A stretch of 64,000 bases of DNA. Source: JAPLJU01 sp036725345. GTDB lineage: Bacteria > Desulfobacterota > Syntrophia > Syntrophales > UBA2192. Made by a program: the position numbers and the translations under genes. This document shows positions 17,181 through 25,733 of this stretch, in pieces. The DNA lies in assembly GCA_036725345.1 (NCBI GenBank), contig DAIMEJ010000006.1, positions 1 to 64,000 of the forward strand, given 5' to 3'. The notes below the pieces were generated by a model, which saw nothing but the letters and a program-made list of their open reading frames with translations, had not been told where the DNA came from and did not search any database. The number at the start of each line of letters is the position of its first letter. The stretch's first letter is position 1.

Positions 17181-17612
17181 ATGTCAAGAACCATCAGGGA
17201 AGGGGATGCGATAAGCGTACATTACACGGGACGCCTGGAGAGCGGCGAGATTTTCGACTCCTCGCAGGGACGGTCGCCGCTGTCCTTCACCGTCGGGTCG
17301 GGACAGTTGGTCAGGGGGTTCGACCACGCGGTCATGGGGATGGCCGTCGGTGACAAAAAGACGGTGACCATACTGCCTGCCGATGCCTACGGGGAGCGCA
17401 AAGAGGATCTCTTTGTCGATCTCCGTAAAAAGTACATCCCGGAGGGGATGGATCTCGAGGTGGGGATGGTCGTCGAATTGAGTGACGGCGGGGATAACAG
17501 GGTTCCGGCATTCGTGCAAGAGATACACGACGAATTCGTCAGGATGGACCTCAACCATTACCTTGCCGGGAAGATACTGGTTTTCGATATCGAAATCGTC
17601 AGTATAGTCTAA
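17181..17612 (+). CDS. FKBP-type peptidyl-prolyl isomerase, SlyD-like
   Basis: A 143-residue protein folding chaperone that isomerises prolyl bonds. The FKBP part reads VHYTGRLESGEIFDSS, PLSFTVGSGQLVRGFDHAVMG-like, then ADAYGERKEDL, and the insert-in-flap segment (about residues 70-130) is typical of SlyD. The His/Cys-rich metal-binding tail of E. coli SlyD is absent. Start at 17181 is set by AGGGAGG upstream; an in-frame ATG 33 bases earlier lacks one. It is cytosolic and probably monocistronic. Confidence 0.92.
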   Translation: MSRTIREGDAISVHYTGRLESGEIFDSSQGRSPLSFTVGSGQLVRGFDHAVMGMAVGDKKTVTILPADAYGERKEDLFVDLRKKYIPEGMDLEVGMVVELSDGGDNRVPAFVQEIHDEFVRMDLNHYLAGKILVFDIEIVSIV

Positions 17613-17784
17613 TCGATTCTCTCGCGGGGAGAGACCCCCGTCACCCTTGAAGGGGCTGCGGCGAATCGGCCGCGACCTTTTTCTGTCTTAAGTAAAACCT
17701 TGAATTTACAGGGGATAATAAAAATTCAGTCAACATTTTCCCGGCAGGTACGTTTACATCATAAGGTCGAGCGAGCGGTACTTC

Positions 17785-17800
17785 TGGCATGGACTATGCT
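17785..17800 (+). promoter_or_regulatory. Sigma-54-type promoter candidate
   Basis: TGGCATGGACTATGCT matches the -24/-12 consensus TGGCACG-N4-TTGCW at all but two positions and keeps the essential GG and GC at correct spacing. It lies about 85 bases before the start of the secreted Lys-rich protein. Confidence 0.55.
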
Positions 17801-17883
17801 GAATCACAAGCTTTATGGGTAAGTCGTTCAGGCGATACAGAAAGCTGAAACGCAGGTGAATGGAAGCATATCAGGAGGGTAAC

Positions 17884-18657
17884 ATGCGAAAAACAATAGT
17901 CATTTTGAGTGCAGCCTTTTTTCTCTTCGCCGGCTTTATCCCGGCAGCGTCGGCTACGAATGTGGATCTCGGCATATCCATGGGCAGCGAGGGCATACGG
18001 GGGTTCTATCTCGGTGTCAGCAACTACTTCAGGGTACCGGAGCGCGAGGTCATCCATGTCAGGGAACGCGGAATTCATTACAACGATCTTCCCGTCGTCT
18101 TCTTCATGGCCGCGCGGGCCCATGTAGCCCCCGGTGTCATCGCGGATCTTCGCCTCGGCGGGATGAACTGGTGGGACATCTCCGTCCGGTACGGCATCGG
18201 CCCCGAGGTGTATTACGTCCCCGTACCCGTCGTGGTGAAAGGCCCACCCTACGGGAAGGCCTACGGCCATTACAAGAAACATCCACGCCATCAATGGAAC
18301 CAAATTGTCTTGCAGGATGCCGATATCGTCAACATGGTCAACCTCAGGTATGTCTCCGAATACTACGATTATCCGGAGAACAGGGTCATGAAGATGCGGG
18401 GGCAGGGAAAAGACTTTGTGGCCATCGACTGGGCGGCGGCGAAAGAGTCCAAAGGAAAAAAGAACCGCTACGCCATGGACGACGGCAAGTACGGCAAGAA
18501 GGGCAAGCACGGGAAGGAAGTCAAAAAGGACAAAGGCAAAGGGGGCGATCGATCCTACGGGGACGATGCTCGCGGAAAAGGCGGAAAACCCGGGGACTGG
18601 AAGGAACCCCCCGGCCGGGATCACGGGAAGGATAAAGGCAAAGACAAGTGGGATTGA
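17884..18657 (+). CDS. Secreted protein with Lys/Gly-rich tail, unknown function
   Basis: A 257-residue protein with a clear signal peptide (residues 1-24, cleavage near AASA). The middle domain (about 25-180) has many Tyr, Val and His residues (VYYVPVPVVV, YGHYKKHPRHQWN) and no family I can name. The last about 70 residues are low-complexity Lys/Gly/Asp, a likely disordered basic tail that could bind nucleic acid or anionic polymers. AGGAGGGT precedes the ATG at 17884. It stands alone behind a sigma-54-like promoter and before a strong terminator, so its expression is probably conditional. Confidence 0.75.
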   Translation: MRKTIVILSAAFFLFAGFIPAASATNVDLGISMGSEGIRGFYLGVSNYFRVPEREVIHVRERGIHYNDLPVVFFMAARAHVAPGVIADLRLGGMNWWDISVRYGIGPEVYYVPVPVVVKGPPYGKAYGHYKKHPRHQWNQIVLQDADIVNMVNLRYVSEYYDYPENRVMKMRGQGKDFVAIDWAAAKESKGKKNRYAMDDGKYGKKGKHGKEVKKDKGKGGDRSYGDDARGKGGKPGDWKEPPGRDHGKDKGKDKWD

Positions 18658-18690
18658 CCCCCGTCAGGTAAAGGATTGAAAGACGTCGAT

Positions 18691-18732
18691 AACTCAAAAG
18701 GGCTGACCGATTCCGGTCAGCCCTTTTGAGTT
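18691..18732. terminator. Bidirectional terminator, 19-bp perfect stem
   Basis: AACTCAAAAGGGCTGACCG pairs perfectly with its inverted copy around a 4-base loop (ATTC). The A/T-rich outer arms serve as T-run on either strand between the convergent secreted-protein and DUF475 genes. Confidence 0.85.
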
Positions 18733-18750
18733 GCGCATGCGATTTATCCT

Positions 18751-19677
18751 TCACGCCCCGGCCTGCCGGGCCTGTCGGCCGGACTTGAAAAAGAAGAAGC
18801 CGACGATGAAAAACGTCGCCACGGGGGCGAGCCACTCCGGGATGTGGATCCCGAAGCCATGGGCGATCATCACGCAGCCCAGCACGAAAACGGAGTACAT
18901 GGCGCCGTTCTTGAGGTAGACGTATTTCCTGATACGGTCGACGCCGTAGATCGTGAGCTGGCGGACGACGACGGCGCCGATCCCGTTGCCCAGCAGGATG
19001 AGGGGCACCGAAAGGGTGAATGCGAAGGCCCCCACGACGCCGTCGATCGAGAAGGTCAGGTCGATCACCTCGAGGTAGAGGATCTTCCCGACGTCGGACA
19101 TGTGCGCTTCGCCCGAGAGAATCCGCGCCTCCTGCTCCTCGGCGTAACGCTTGAAGCCGTGGGTGATGAAGAATGCCGAGGAACCCACGACGGCCCCGAA
19201 AGCGAGCATGGGGCTGTCCTCGAGGGCAAACCAGACGATGAGCGTCAGGGTGACGGAGACGACGGCGTAGAACCAGGCGCCCTGCCGTGAAATGAAACGC
19301 TCGACGGGAATGCCGATCTTCTTAGGTTCGATGAAGATCCAGTGGCAGAAAAGGAAAATGAAAAAGACGCCTCCCCCCATCAGAAGAACGGGCGAACTTT
19401 TCTGTATGGCCTCCAGCGCCGCCGGATCGCCGGTGAAGCTCGCCGTCAGGGCGTCCCAGGGCCCTATGGCCGGTGTCATGACCCAGACGATGAGCCAGGG
19501 GAGAACGCCACGGACGACGAAGACGGCGATAAAAATCCCCCAGGTGAGAAACCACCTGCGCGCCCGGGGCTGCATGCCCTGCAGAACCTCGGCGTTTATG
19601 ATGGCGTTGTCTATGCTGGTGATCGATTCGAAGAGGGCAAGACCCAGAACGATGAACAGGGCCGATGTGATGTCCAT
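18751..19677 (-). CDS. TerC/DUF475 family membrane protein
   Basis: A 308-residue inner-membrane protein with eight to nine helices. The opening ALFESITSIDNAIINAEVL and the internal EVIDLTFSIDGVVGAFAFT carry the paired acidic E-S/T-x-D-N and D-x-x-F-S-x-D motifs of the TerC superfamily, in which acidic residues inside helices are thought to handle metal ions. DUF475 members are often annotated as tellurium-resistance proteins, but a manganese or calcium exporter role is more likely by analogy with TerC. No other ter genes are nearby. Confidence 0.88.
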   Translation of the reverse strand: MDITSALFIVLGLALFESITSIDNAIINAEVLQGMQPRARRWFLTWGIFIAVFVVRGVLPWLIVWVMTPAIGPWDALTASFTGDPAALEAIQKSSPVLLMGGGVFFIFLFCHWIFIEPKKIGIPVERFISRQGAWFYAVVSVTLTLIVWFALEDSPMLAFGAVVGSSAFFITHGFKRYAEEQEARILSGEAHMSDVGKILYLEVIDLTFSIDGVVGAFAFTLSVPLILLGNGIGAVVVRQLTIYGVDRIRKYVYLKNGAMYSVFVLGCVMIAHGFGIHIPEWLAPVATFFIVGFFFFKSGRQARQAGA

Positions 19678-19766
19678 TGCAGCCTTTCCGGTTCAAGTTC
19701 ATTGAATGACCAATGAGAACATTTCCCGCCGGCCCTTTTCTGTCTCGCTCCGCCAGCCGGGGGGGG

Positions 19767-20609
19767 TCAAGCACCTTTTTTCCGGTAGATCTTCAGGACC
19801 TCCTTGAGCTTCTTCTCGCTTTTTGCCAGCGCCTCTTCGGCCCGTTTTCGTTCCGTGATGTCTTCATAGGTCGCAATGATATGCTTGCCCCGGAGGGTCT
19901 CCCCCACAATCGAAGCGCTCAACAGGCAGACAATCCGCTCCCCGTCCTTGCGCTGGCAAGGAAACTCCGCCTTGTAGGTCCGCTGCTTTTTGAGCACCCT
20001 GTAGACATCCCTGCCGATTTTCTCGAAATCTTCGTCGTTGCGATACAGCACCCTCGAGCTTTGGCCGACCAGCTCCTGAGGCTTCCATCCAAACACGTCC
20101 TCCACGGCATGATTGGCGAAATCGACACGACGGTTCTGCATGCCGATCACCGCGATGGGGAGCGCGTCGAGGATGGACTGTTGCAGAGCCTCGAGTTCCC
20201 GCAATCGGTCCGCCGCCTCCTTCTGCGCCGTGACATCCATGGCGTCGCCCTGCACGGCCCGTTTGCCTCTGTACACAATGGGGTGAATGGTTTCCTGGAC
20301 CCACCTCACCGACCCGTCTTTCGCGATGATCCTGAACTCGTAAGGTGCCGTGATCTCGCCTTTCAACATCTTGACGGCATTTCGTCTGGCCGCGTCACGG
20401 TCATCGGGGTGGATAAACTGGAGAGACTCTTTTCCCAGCATTTCATCTTCCCTGTATTTGCCCACGGCCGCAAAATGAGGATGGACGAACCTGAACTTTC
20501 CGTCCTGCACCACATAGATAATGTCATGGGGGCTTTCCTCCTGCATCTTGGATCTCAGCGAAAAAAGTTCCTCCGAAAATGTGTTAACTTTTCTTTCCCG
20601 ATCTTTCAT
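19767..20609 (-). CDS. PAS-PAS sensor protein without output domain
   Basis: A 280-residue protein with a short coiled start, a PAS domain (about 25-145, with the PAC-type EFRIIAKDGSVRWVQETIHPI), a second PAS (about 150-260, with WKPQELVGQS and ITERKRAEEAL) and a terminal coil (SEKKLKEVLKIYRKKGA). There is no kinase, GGDEF, EAL or DNA-binding domain. It may be a partner for a separate kinase or a truncated one: such a PAS array would normally run from this coil into a histidine kinase. GGAG precedes the ATG. It has no adjacent signalling gene. Confidence 0.85.
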   Translation of the reverse strand: MKDRERKVNTFSEELFSLRSKMQEESPHDIIYVVQDGKFRFVHPHFAAVGKYREDEMLGKESLQFIHPDDRDAARRNAVKMLKGEITAPYEFRIIAKDGSVRWVQETIHPIVYRGKRAVQGDAMDVTAQKEAADRLRELEALQQSILDALPIAVIGMQNRRVDFANHAVEDVFGWKPQELVGQSSRVLYRNDEDFEKIGRDVYRVLKKQRTYKAEFPCQRKDGERIVCLLSASIVGETLRGKHIIATYEDITERKRAEEALAKSEKKLKEVLKIYRKKGA

Positions 20610-20788
20610 GGTGGTGACTCCGTTGGGCTTGCAGAAAACAGGTATGGGTATTGAACTTGTTTTATCATTTCAACAATTATCACGGTTCCCATCTGTAGTC
20701 TATAATGAAAATCACAGGCGTCAGTTTGGGGTTTTCAGTAAAAAATCAACGCGTTGAAGGTGGGCGGATGAAATGCCGGCTTGAGCGA

Positions 20789-21661
20789 TCAGAAATAACC
20801 TTTCCCCTTCAGAAGGGGAAAGGGAGTGACGAGAAGGCGCCGGAGTCCCAGCTCGCGCGGCGGGTATCCATAGGCAAGACCCATGAGCTGCGTGAAATAG
20901 ATGACCGGCAGGCTGTGAACGTCGACCCGCTCCTTCCTGATTTCGTCCTGGCGGCTGTCGAGGTTCACCTGGCACATGGGGCAGGCAACCGCGACGGCCT
21001 CGGCGCCGGCACGGCAGGCGGCCTCGAGGACCTGGCCGCCGAGATCGACGACAATGCCCGGTTCCGAAGCGGCGAAGGAGCCGCCGCAGCATTCGGCCTT
21101 GTGAGACCACTTCACCGTTTCCGCCCCGAGGGCCCGGAGGAGGCCGTCCATCGATGAGGGCTGCTCTGGATCGTCGAACTGAACGACGTGACGCGGTCTG
21201 GTGAGGAGGCAGCCGTAATAGGCTGCGACCCTGAGACCCTTCAGGGGCTTCACGACGGGCTGGGCCAGGCCCCTCGGTCCGCGCGCCTCCATGAGAAGCT
21301 GAAGGAGGTGGGTGACGCCCGGCAGGCGGCTGAAGTCGGTGTCGAGTCTCTCCTCCAGGCTCCGGGCCAGGCTTCCGGGATGCGCCAGTTCGTGCGCCGC
21401 CGTCTTGAGGCGGCTGAAGCAGCCCGCGCAGGGCGTCGTGACCGCGTCGCGACCCATTCGGTGGACGATAGAGAGGTTCCGGGCGCCCAAACCCAGGGCC
21501 AGCTCGTGATCGAGGCTGTGCGCGGCGGTTGCGCCGCAGCAGTTCCAGTCCTCCACCTCGACGAGGCTGATGCCGAGGCGTTCGCAGACGAGACGCGCCG
21601 AACGATCGTATTCACGCGCCATCGAATGGAGCGAGCATCCCGGGAAATAGGCTATGTCCAT
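20789..21661 (-). CDS. HdrB-like subunit (CCG domains), second copy in the operon
   Basis: A 290-residue heterodisulfide-reductase subunit B relative with two CCG domains (AYFPGCSLH, WNCCGATAAHS, then AYYGCLLTRP and AECCGGSFAASEPG). In HdrB these cysteines bind noncubane Fe-S clusters that act on disulfides. It is the last gene of the five-gene hdr set. ATG at 21661 follows AAGGG; a TTG nine bases upstream overlaps the stop of the preceding hdrC. Together with the neighbouring HdrC it should form a thiol-disulfide electron-transfer module. Confidence 0.9.
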   Translation of the reverse strand: MDIAYFPGCSLHSMAREYDRSARLVCERLGISLVEVEDWNCCGATAAHSLDHELALGLGARNLSIVHRMGRDAVTTPCAGCFSRLKTAAHELAHPGSLARSLEERLDTDFSRLPGVTHLLQLLMEARGPRGLAQPVVKPLKGLRVAAYYGCLLTRPRHVVQFDDPEQPSSMDGLLRALGAETVKWSHKAECCGGSFAASEPGIVVDLGGQVLEAACRAGAEAVAVACPMCQVNLDSRQDEIRKERVDVHSLPVIYFTQLMGLAYGYPPRELGLRRLLVTPFPLLKGKGYF

Positions 21662-21666
21662 CGGCT

Positions 21667-22242
21667 TCAACCCTTATCTTCGCTCTTCCTGTCGCCGAGG
21701 CATTTTTTCAGGTCTTCCGGTTTTCGCATCCGCGACGGGGAGAAGCTCAATTTGCCCTTCAGGAACATTCTGAAGCCAAGCCCCGCATCCATCAGGTACT
21801 GGCCGGTTTTTTTCTTGAAACGGATCATGAGGGGCACCTCTGAGACGCGTCCCTTTTCCCCGGCCTGCTCGAGCATCAACCCCATGAAGAGATGAACATG
21901 GGGACGGGTGGCCTTTACACCCCTTTTTACCGCCTTTTCACGAAGGTAATCCAGGATACGGGGGATGTCGATGCCCGATGGGCATCGATCGAGGCAGAGT
22001 TGGCAGGAAAGGCAGGCCCACAGCGCATCCATGCCCGCGAGGGTCTCCTCATCCCCCAGCTTCACCATCTGGACGATCTTGCGGGGCGTGTAGTCGAAGA
22101 TGTGCCCGTTGGAGCAGCCGCCCGAGCATTTCCCGCATTCGAGACACGTCTCGATATCGACGTCGAGCTTCTCCTTCACTTCCCGCTGAAGGGCATTGTC
22201 GATCTCATCGAGTCGCAGGGGTTTGTATATCTCCGTGTTCAT
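21667..22242 (-). CDS. HdrC-like iron-sulfur subunit, second copy in the operon
   Basis: A 191-residue ferredoxin-type subunit with two [4Fe-4S] motifs: CLECGKCSGGC (Cys33, 36, 39, 43) and CLSCQLCLDRCPSG (Cys77, 80, 83, 87). It should pass electrons between the HdrA flavin and HdrB. Usually the fourth Cys of the first motif is followed by Pro; here Ser follows. The gene starts six bases after the HdrA-like stop and ends five bases before the HdrB start, so the set is clearly one operon. Confidence 0.93.
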   Translation of the reverse strand: MNTEIYKPLRLDEIDNALQREVKEKLDVDIETCLECGKCSGGCSNGHIFDYTPRKIVQMVKLGDEETLAGMDALWACLSCQLCLDRCPSGIDIPRILDYLREKAVKRGVKATRPHVHLFMGLMLEQAGEKGRVSEVPLMIRFKKKTGQYLMDAGLGFRMFLKGKLSFSPSRMRKPEDLKKCLGDRKSEDKG

Positions 22243-22248
22243 CTTGAC

Positions 22249-23286
22249 TCAAAACTCGCTTTTGCTGAGGAGCGCTATAACCTCGGCGGCTGCCGCCGCG
22301 CCCTGCTGGAGGGCGCCCTGCGTCTCGACGGCGAAACCGCAGCCGCCGGCGAAGAAAACCTTCTCACCGCATCTCGCCGGCACGTAAGGCAGGGATTCGA
22401 TAAACCCGTACTCGTCCGTCAGGGCACCGAACATCTTTGCCAGAGCTCGAGTCTCCGCCCGGGGGACGATGGCGGAGGCGAGAACCACCGCATCCACGGC
22501 GACCTCGACGGGTATACCCATCAGGGTGTCCTCGGCCCGGACGAGGAGCCTGCCGTTTTCAGGAACGACCTTCGCGGGGCGGCCTCTCACGTATCGAACG
22601 TGTTTCTTCTCGATGACGTCGCGGACAAACTCTTCATACCTCTTGCCCGCGGCACGGTAGTCCATGTAGAAGACGTAGACCTTTGCGCCGGGGAAGAGAT
22701 CTTTCACCAGTCCCGCCTGCTTGGCCGTGTACATGCAGCAGATCCTCGAACAGTAGGGGAACCCCTTGGATCGGTCGCGGGAGCCGACGCATTTGAAGAA
22801 GGCCACCCCTTTGGGCGGCGGCCCCGCGCCCTCTTTCCAGCCCCTGATTCGGTCTTCAAATTCCAGGGAGCTCATGACGTTCGGGTAGATCCCGTATCCG
22901 TATTCCCCGTAAATGGAGACGTCCATCAGGTCAAAACCCGTGGCCAGGATGACGGCGTCCACGTTCACTTCCCGGCTTCCCCCGTTTATCGACTGCCGCA
23001 GGGTGACCCGGAAGCCCTTCTGCCGCCGCTCGGCCGAGAGGACGGTCGTGCCGGTGAGGCACTCGACATTTCTATTGTCCTCGGCCATCTGCCTCTTGAC
23101 CATGACCAGATCAGCCGGATTTTCCCATTTCGGGAAGCTGCTGACCAGTTTTTTCAGGGTTCCGCCGGGCTCGGGCTCCCGTTCGACGAGGATAACCCCG
23201 AATCCGGCCTGACCGATCTGGATCGCGGCCTCCATCCCGGCGGGGCCTCCACCGATGACAAGCGCCCTTTTCACGCGGTCGTGCAT
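22249..23286 (-). CDS. Short HdrA-like flavoprotein (sHdrA type)
   Basis: A 345-residue FAD protein. VIGGGPAGMEAAIQ (residues 10-23) binds FAD, ILATGFDLMD is the second nucleotide-binding block, and FFKCVGSRDRS with YCSRICCMYTAKQA is the HdrA cysteine region. The N-terminal and C-terminal ferredoxin domains of methanogen HdrA are missing. That short form and its position between hdrB and hdrC match the sulfur-oxidation-related sHdr complexes. It probably links a two-electron donor to the HdrBC modules. Electron bifurcation is not implied. Confidence 0.9.
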   Translation of the reverse strand: MHDRVKRALVIGGGPAGMEAAIQIGQAGFGVILVEREPEPGGTLKKLVSSFPKWENPADLVMVKRQMAEDNRNVECLTGTTVLSAERRQKGFRVTLRQSINGGSREVNVDAVILATGFDLMDVSIYGEYGYGIYPNVMSSLEFEDRIRGWKEGAGPPPKGVAFFKCVGSRDRSKGFPYCSRICCMYTAKQAGLVKDLFPGAKVYVFYMDYRAAGKRYEEFVRDVIEKKHVRYVRGRPAKVVPENGRLLVRAEDTLMGIPVEVAVDAVVLASAIVPRAETRALAKMFGALTDEYGFIESLPYVPARCGEKVFFAGGCGFAVETQGALQQGAAAAAEVIALLSKSEF

Positions 23287-23289
23287 CGA

Positions 23290-24234
23290 TCAGTTTCCTT
23301 TCTCCGGCGCGATTTTTTTTAAAATATCGCCGAGGGGCACGGTGTTGGCCTCGAACCCCAGTTTTTGAACGGGTACGCCGATGGCAAGGGCAATGAGCTG
23401 CGCGAGGTCTATGACGGGGATCCCGAAGTCCGTGCCGTATCGCCTGTTCAGGTTGGGCTGCTCCCGGTCGAGGGCGACGTTGCAGCCCGGGCACACGGTG
23501 GTCATGAGTTCGACGCCGGCCTCCCCGGCGCTCAGGAATTTTCTGTGGAGGTGCGGCTGGACGATTTCCTCGCGGTGGGTGAATCCCCTGCCCACCGCGT
23601 AGCCGCAGCAGAGCTGACGCTCCTTGTAGAAGACGGGGGTGCCCCCCATCCGTTCGACGAGTTCTTCGTGGAAGGTGGGATAACCGCCGTCGTCGAGGAT
23701 GCCGTACTGTTTGGCCAGGTAGTGACACCCGTAGTGGATGCCCACCCGAAGGCCCTTCAGGGGGCGGACGATCTTTTCGGTGAGCCGGTCCCTGAGGCGG
23801 TACCACATCTCCTGGACGTGGAAGATCCCGGTCCGGCCTTCATAGCGGTAACCCCAGCGGGCGATGAGGTCATTGGCCATGGCGAGGTAGGCGGGGTTGT
23901 GGAGGAGGATGTGGGACAGTTCGCTGAGATAGCCGTAACAGCCGTTGCAGAAGGTGTAGGTGTCGAGGCCCTTCTGTTCGACCAGGGCGAGGTTGCGCGC
24001 CGTCACGGCCAGGGACACCTCCGGCTTGTGGGCCGAGCAGGTCAGGAGATAACCCGAGCAGCAGGTCTGGTCCGGGTCCATCACGGCCTCGATGCCGAGG
24101 ATGCGCAGGGTTTCCCTCACCGCGCTTTCGGTACCCGGATATTCGAGGCTTCCCGTGCAGCTTCTGAAAAGAAAGACGGACTGCGGGACCTCGGGGATCT
24201 TATTTTCCGGCCGGACGACCCTTTCTGCCTGCAC
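23290..24234 (-). CDS. HdrB-like subunit, first copy in the operon
   Basis: A 314-residue HdrB relative. It has CCG-type blocks TCCSGYLLTCSAHKPE, YGCHYLAKQYG and LCCGYAVGRGFTHRE, and SCTGSLEYPG in place of the usual N-terminal PGC. It differs clearly from the other HdrB in this operon, so the two are not recent duplicates. The GTG start at 24234 lies inside the 3' end of the upstream hdrC, an overlap of 35 bases. It probably forms a pair with that HdrC. Confidence 0.88.
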   Translation of the reverse strand: MQAERVVRPENKIPEVPQSVFLFRSCTGSLEYPGTESAVRETLRILGIEAVMDPDQTCCSGYLLTCSAHKPEVSLAVTARNLALVEQKGLDTYTFCNGCYGYLSELSHILLHNPAYLAMANDLIARWGYRYEGRTGIFHVQEMWYRLRDRLTEKIVRPLKGLRVGIHYGCHYLAKQYGILDDGGYPTFHEELVERMGGTPVFYKERQLCCGYAVGRGFTHREEIVQPHLHRKFLSAGEAGVELMTTVCPGCNVALDREQPNLNRRYGTDFGIPVIDLAQLIALAIGVPVQKLGFEANTVPLGDILKKIAPEKGN

Positions 24235-24823
24235 GTGTGATCCTGCCTTCCATGTAATTCAACGGGAGCGGTTTTTGCTCCCCTTCCTCGAGGTTTTCGA
24301 GAAACGCCGTCGTTCCGGTCAGGTCGAAGAGCGCCCTATAGTGCTCCCGGGCCTTGTCCGAAATGTCCGGCCACGGGGAAAGACCGATGCCGGTGCGGAT
24401 CTTCATGATCCGATCACGGCTTTTGGGGTTTGCCGGCGCAAAGGTGAGACCGTCCTCCCGGGCCCTCTGGGCGAAGCGCTTGAAGGGCGTGAAGTACTGG
24501 AGCCCGTGACGGCCTGCCAGAGCGAGGTAGCGGATCTGCATCATGAGCAGGGGGAAGAAAATGTCGGAGGGGCAGAGCGTGTAGCAGGAAGCGCACCAGA
24601 AGCATTGCCAGATCTCCTCGCTTTCGAGCCAGCGTTTTTCGCTTCCGCTCAGGATGTCGTGGATGATCTGACGGGGGTTGTAGGACGGGGAGAGGCTCGC
24701 GACGGGGCAGATGCCCGCGCACTTGCCGCACTGAAGGCAGCTCTCCAGGTTTTCCACGAGGTGATAGACGTCGACCTTGGAATAGAGTCTTTCGACCCGG
24801 TCGCGCTCTTTCTCTCTGGGCAA
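24200..24823 (-). CDS. HdrC-like iron-sulfur subunit, first gene of the hdr operon
   Basis: A 207-residue subunit with two [4Fe-4S] motifs, CLQCGKCAGICPVA and CFWCASCYTLCPSD, both complete. A TTG start at 24823 is chosen because AAGGAGG lies just before it; a longer GTG-initiated frame to 24880 has no ribosome site. It opens the operon hdrC-hdrB-hdrA-hdrC-hdrB. A T- and A-rich stretch with CTATAG-like bases around 24880-24890 may hold the promoter. Confidence 0.88.
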   Translation of the reverse strand: MPREKERDRVERLYSKVDVYHLVENLESCLQCGKCAGICPVASLSPSYNPRQIIHDILSGSEKRWLESEEIWQCFWCASCYTLCPSDIFFPLLMMQIRYLALAGRHGLQYFTPFKRFAQRAREDGLTFAPANPKSRDRIMKIRTGIGLSPWPDISDKAREHYRALFDLTGTTAFLENLEEGEQKPLPLNYMEGRITRAGRKGRPAGK

Positions 24824-24895
24824 TGGCCCTCCTTGGATAGAAAAAATTGCCTCGCGGCTTTTGCCGCCGGAAAATTTCACCTACTATAGGAAATC

Positions 24896-24926
24896 GGGAT
24901 CGGGACGTCAAGCCTGTTCCCGATCT
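24896..24926 (-). terminator. Stem-loop between sterol-desaturase and hdr genes
   Basis: Bases reading GATCGGGAC pair with GTTCCCGATC with one bulge. It could end transcription of the Hsp33 and desaturase genes before the hdr operon. The T-run is weak. Confidence 0.4.
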
Positions 24927-24931
24927 GCGCC

Positions 24932-25729
24932 CTAGGGGTGCCGGCGGGTGAAAGGCATGGCCAGCAGTCTCGGTAAATTCAGCTTCTCCGCCGCCCGGAA
25001 ATTGGCAAGACCGATGACCATGCCCTCGTGGCCTTTTTCCGGCTGGTCCCGGTAGGTCCCGAACAGGCGGTCCCAGCAGGAGAGGTTGAAGCCGAAGTTG
25101 CTGTTTCTCTCCCGGATGATGACGGAGTGATGGACGCGGTGCATGTCCGGCGTCACGATGATGAGACGAAGCCACCGGTCCATGACGGGAGGAAGTCTGA
25201 AATTGCTGTGGCTGAACATGGCGGTGCTGTTCAAAATGATCTCAAAGATGAGAACCGACAGGGCCGGCGGTCCGAAGAGACAGACGATTCCGAGCTTGAT
25301 GACCATGGAGAGAACGATTTCAACCGGGTGGAAGCGGATCCCGGTCGTGAGATCGAAATCCAGGTCGCAGTGGTGGACCATGTGGAGGCGCCAGAGCGCG
25401 GGCGTGAAATGAAAGACGACGTGCTGGAGGTAGATGAAAAAATCGAAGACGACGACACCGGCGAGGATGGCGAGCCAGTGCGGCATGGGGACATTGTTGA
25501 GGAGCCCCCAGCTTTTCTCGGAGGCCACCAGGGCTAAGCCGACGGGCATCATGGGAAAAAGGATGCGCACGATCAGCGTGCTGACGGCCACAATCCCGAG
25601 GTTGTTAAACCATCGCACCGCTTTCGGTGTCGTCAGGGGACGGCGCGGCGCCCAGCCTTCCAGGAGGGCGATGGTCAGCAGGGTTCAGATAAAGAAGCCC
25701 AGCCTGAGGACAGGCTCGTTTTCCATCAT
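24932..25729 (-). pseudogene. Sterol desaturase/fatty acid hydroxylase family, interrupted by in-frame TGA
   Basis: The intact frame runs from ATG 25729 to 24932 (266 codons) except for a TGA at 25685-25687, codon 15. Before it is MMENEPVLRLGFFI and after it TLLTIALLEGWAPRRPLT, the usual first membrane helix of this family, so the stop falls inside a conserved helix. The rest is complete: the di-iron His motifs LQHVVFHF, RLHMVHHCD and RVHHS. A GTG restart at 25618 would give a 228-residue protein lacking helix 1. The first ATG lies five bases after the Hsp33 stop with AAGGGTG upstream. It may be a nonsense mutation, read-through, or a sequencing error. The product would be a membrane hydroxylase or desaturase of lipids. 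Confidence 0.8.
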
Positions 25730-25733
25730 GGGT

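Noticed and set aside
21892..23322. A 476-codon plus-strand frame across hdrC and hdrA
   Set aside because: It spans two clear genes on the opposite strand and has no recognisable domains.
25685..25687. Selenocysteine codon in the sterol-desaturase gene
   Set aside because: The position lies in a plain membrane helix where no family member is known to me to use selenocysteine, and no clear SECIS hairpin was seen; a nonsense change is simpler.
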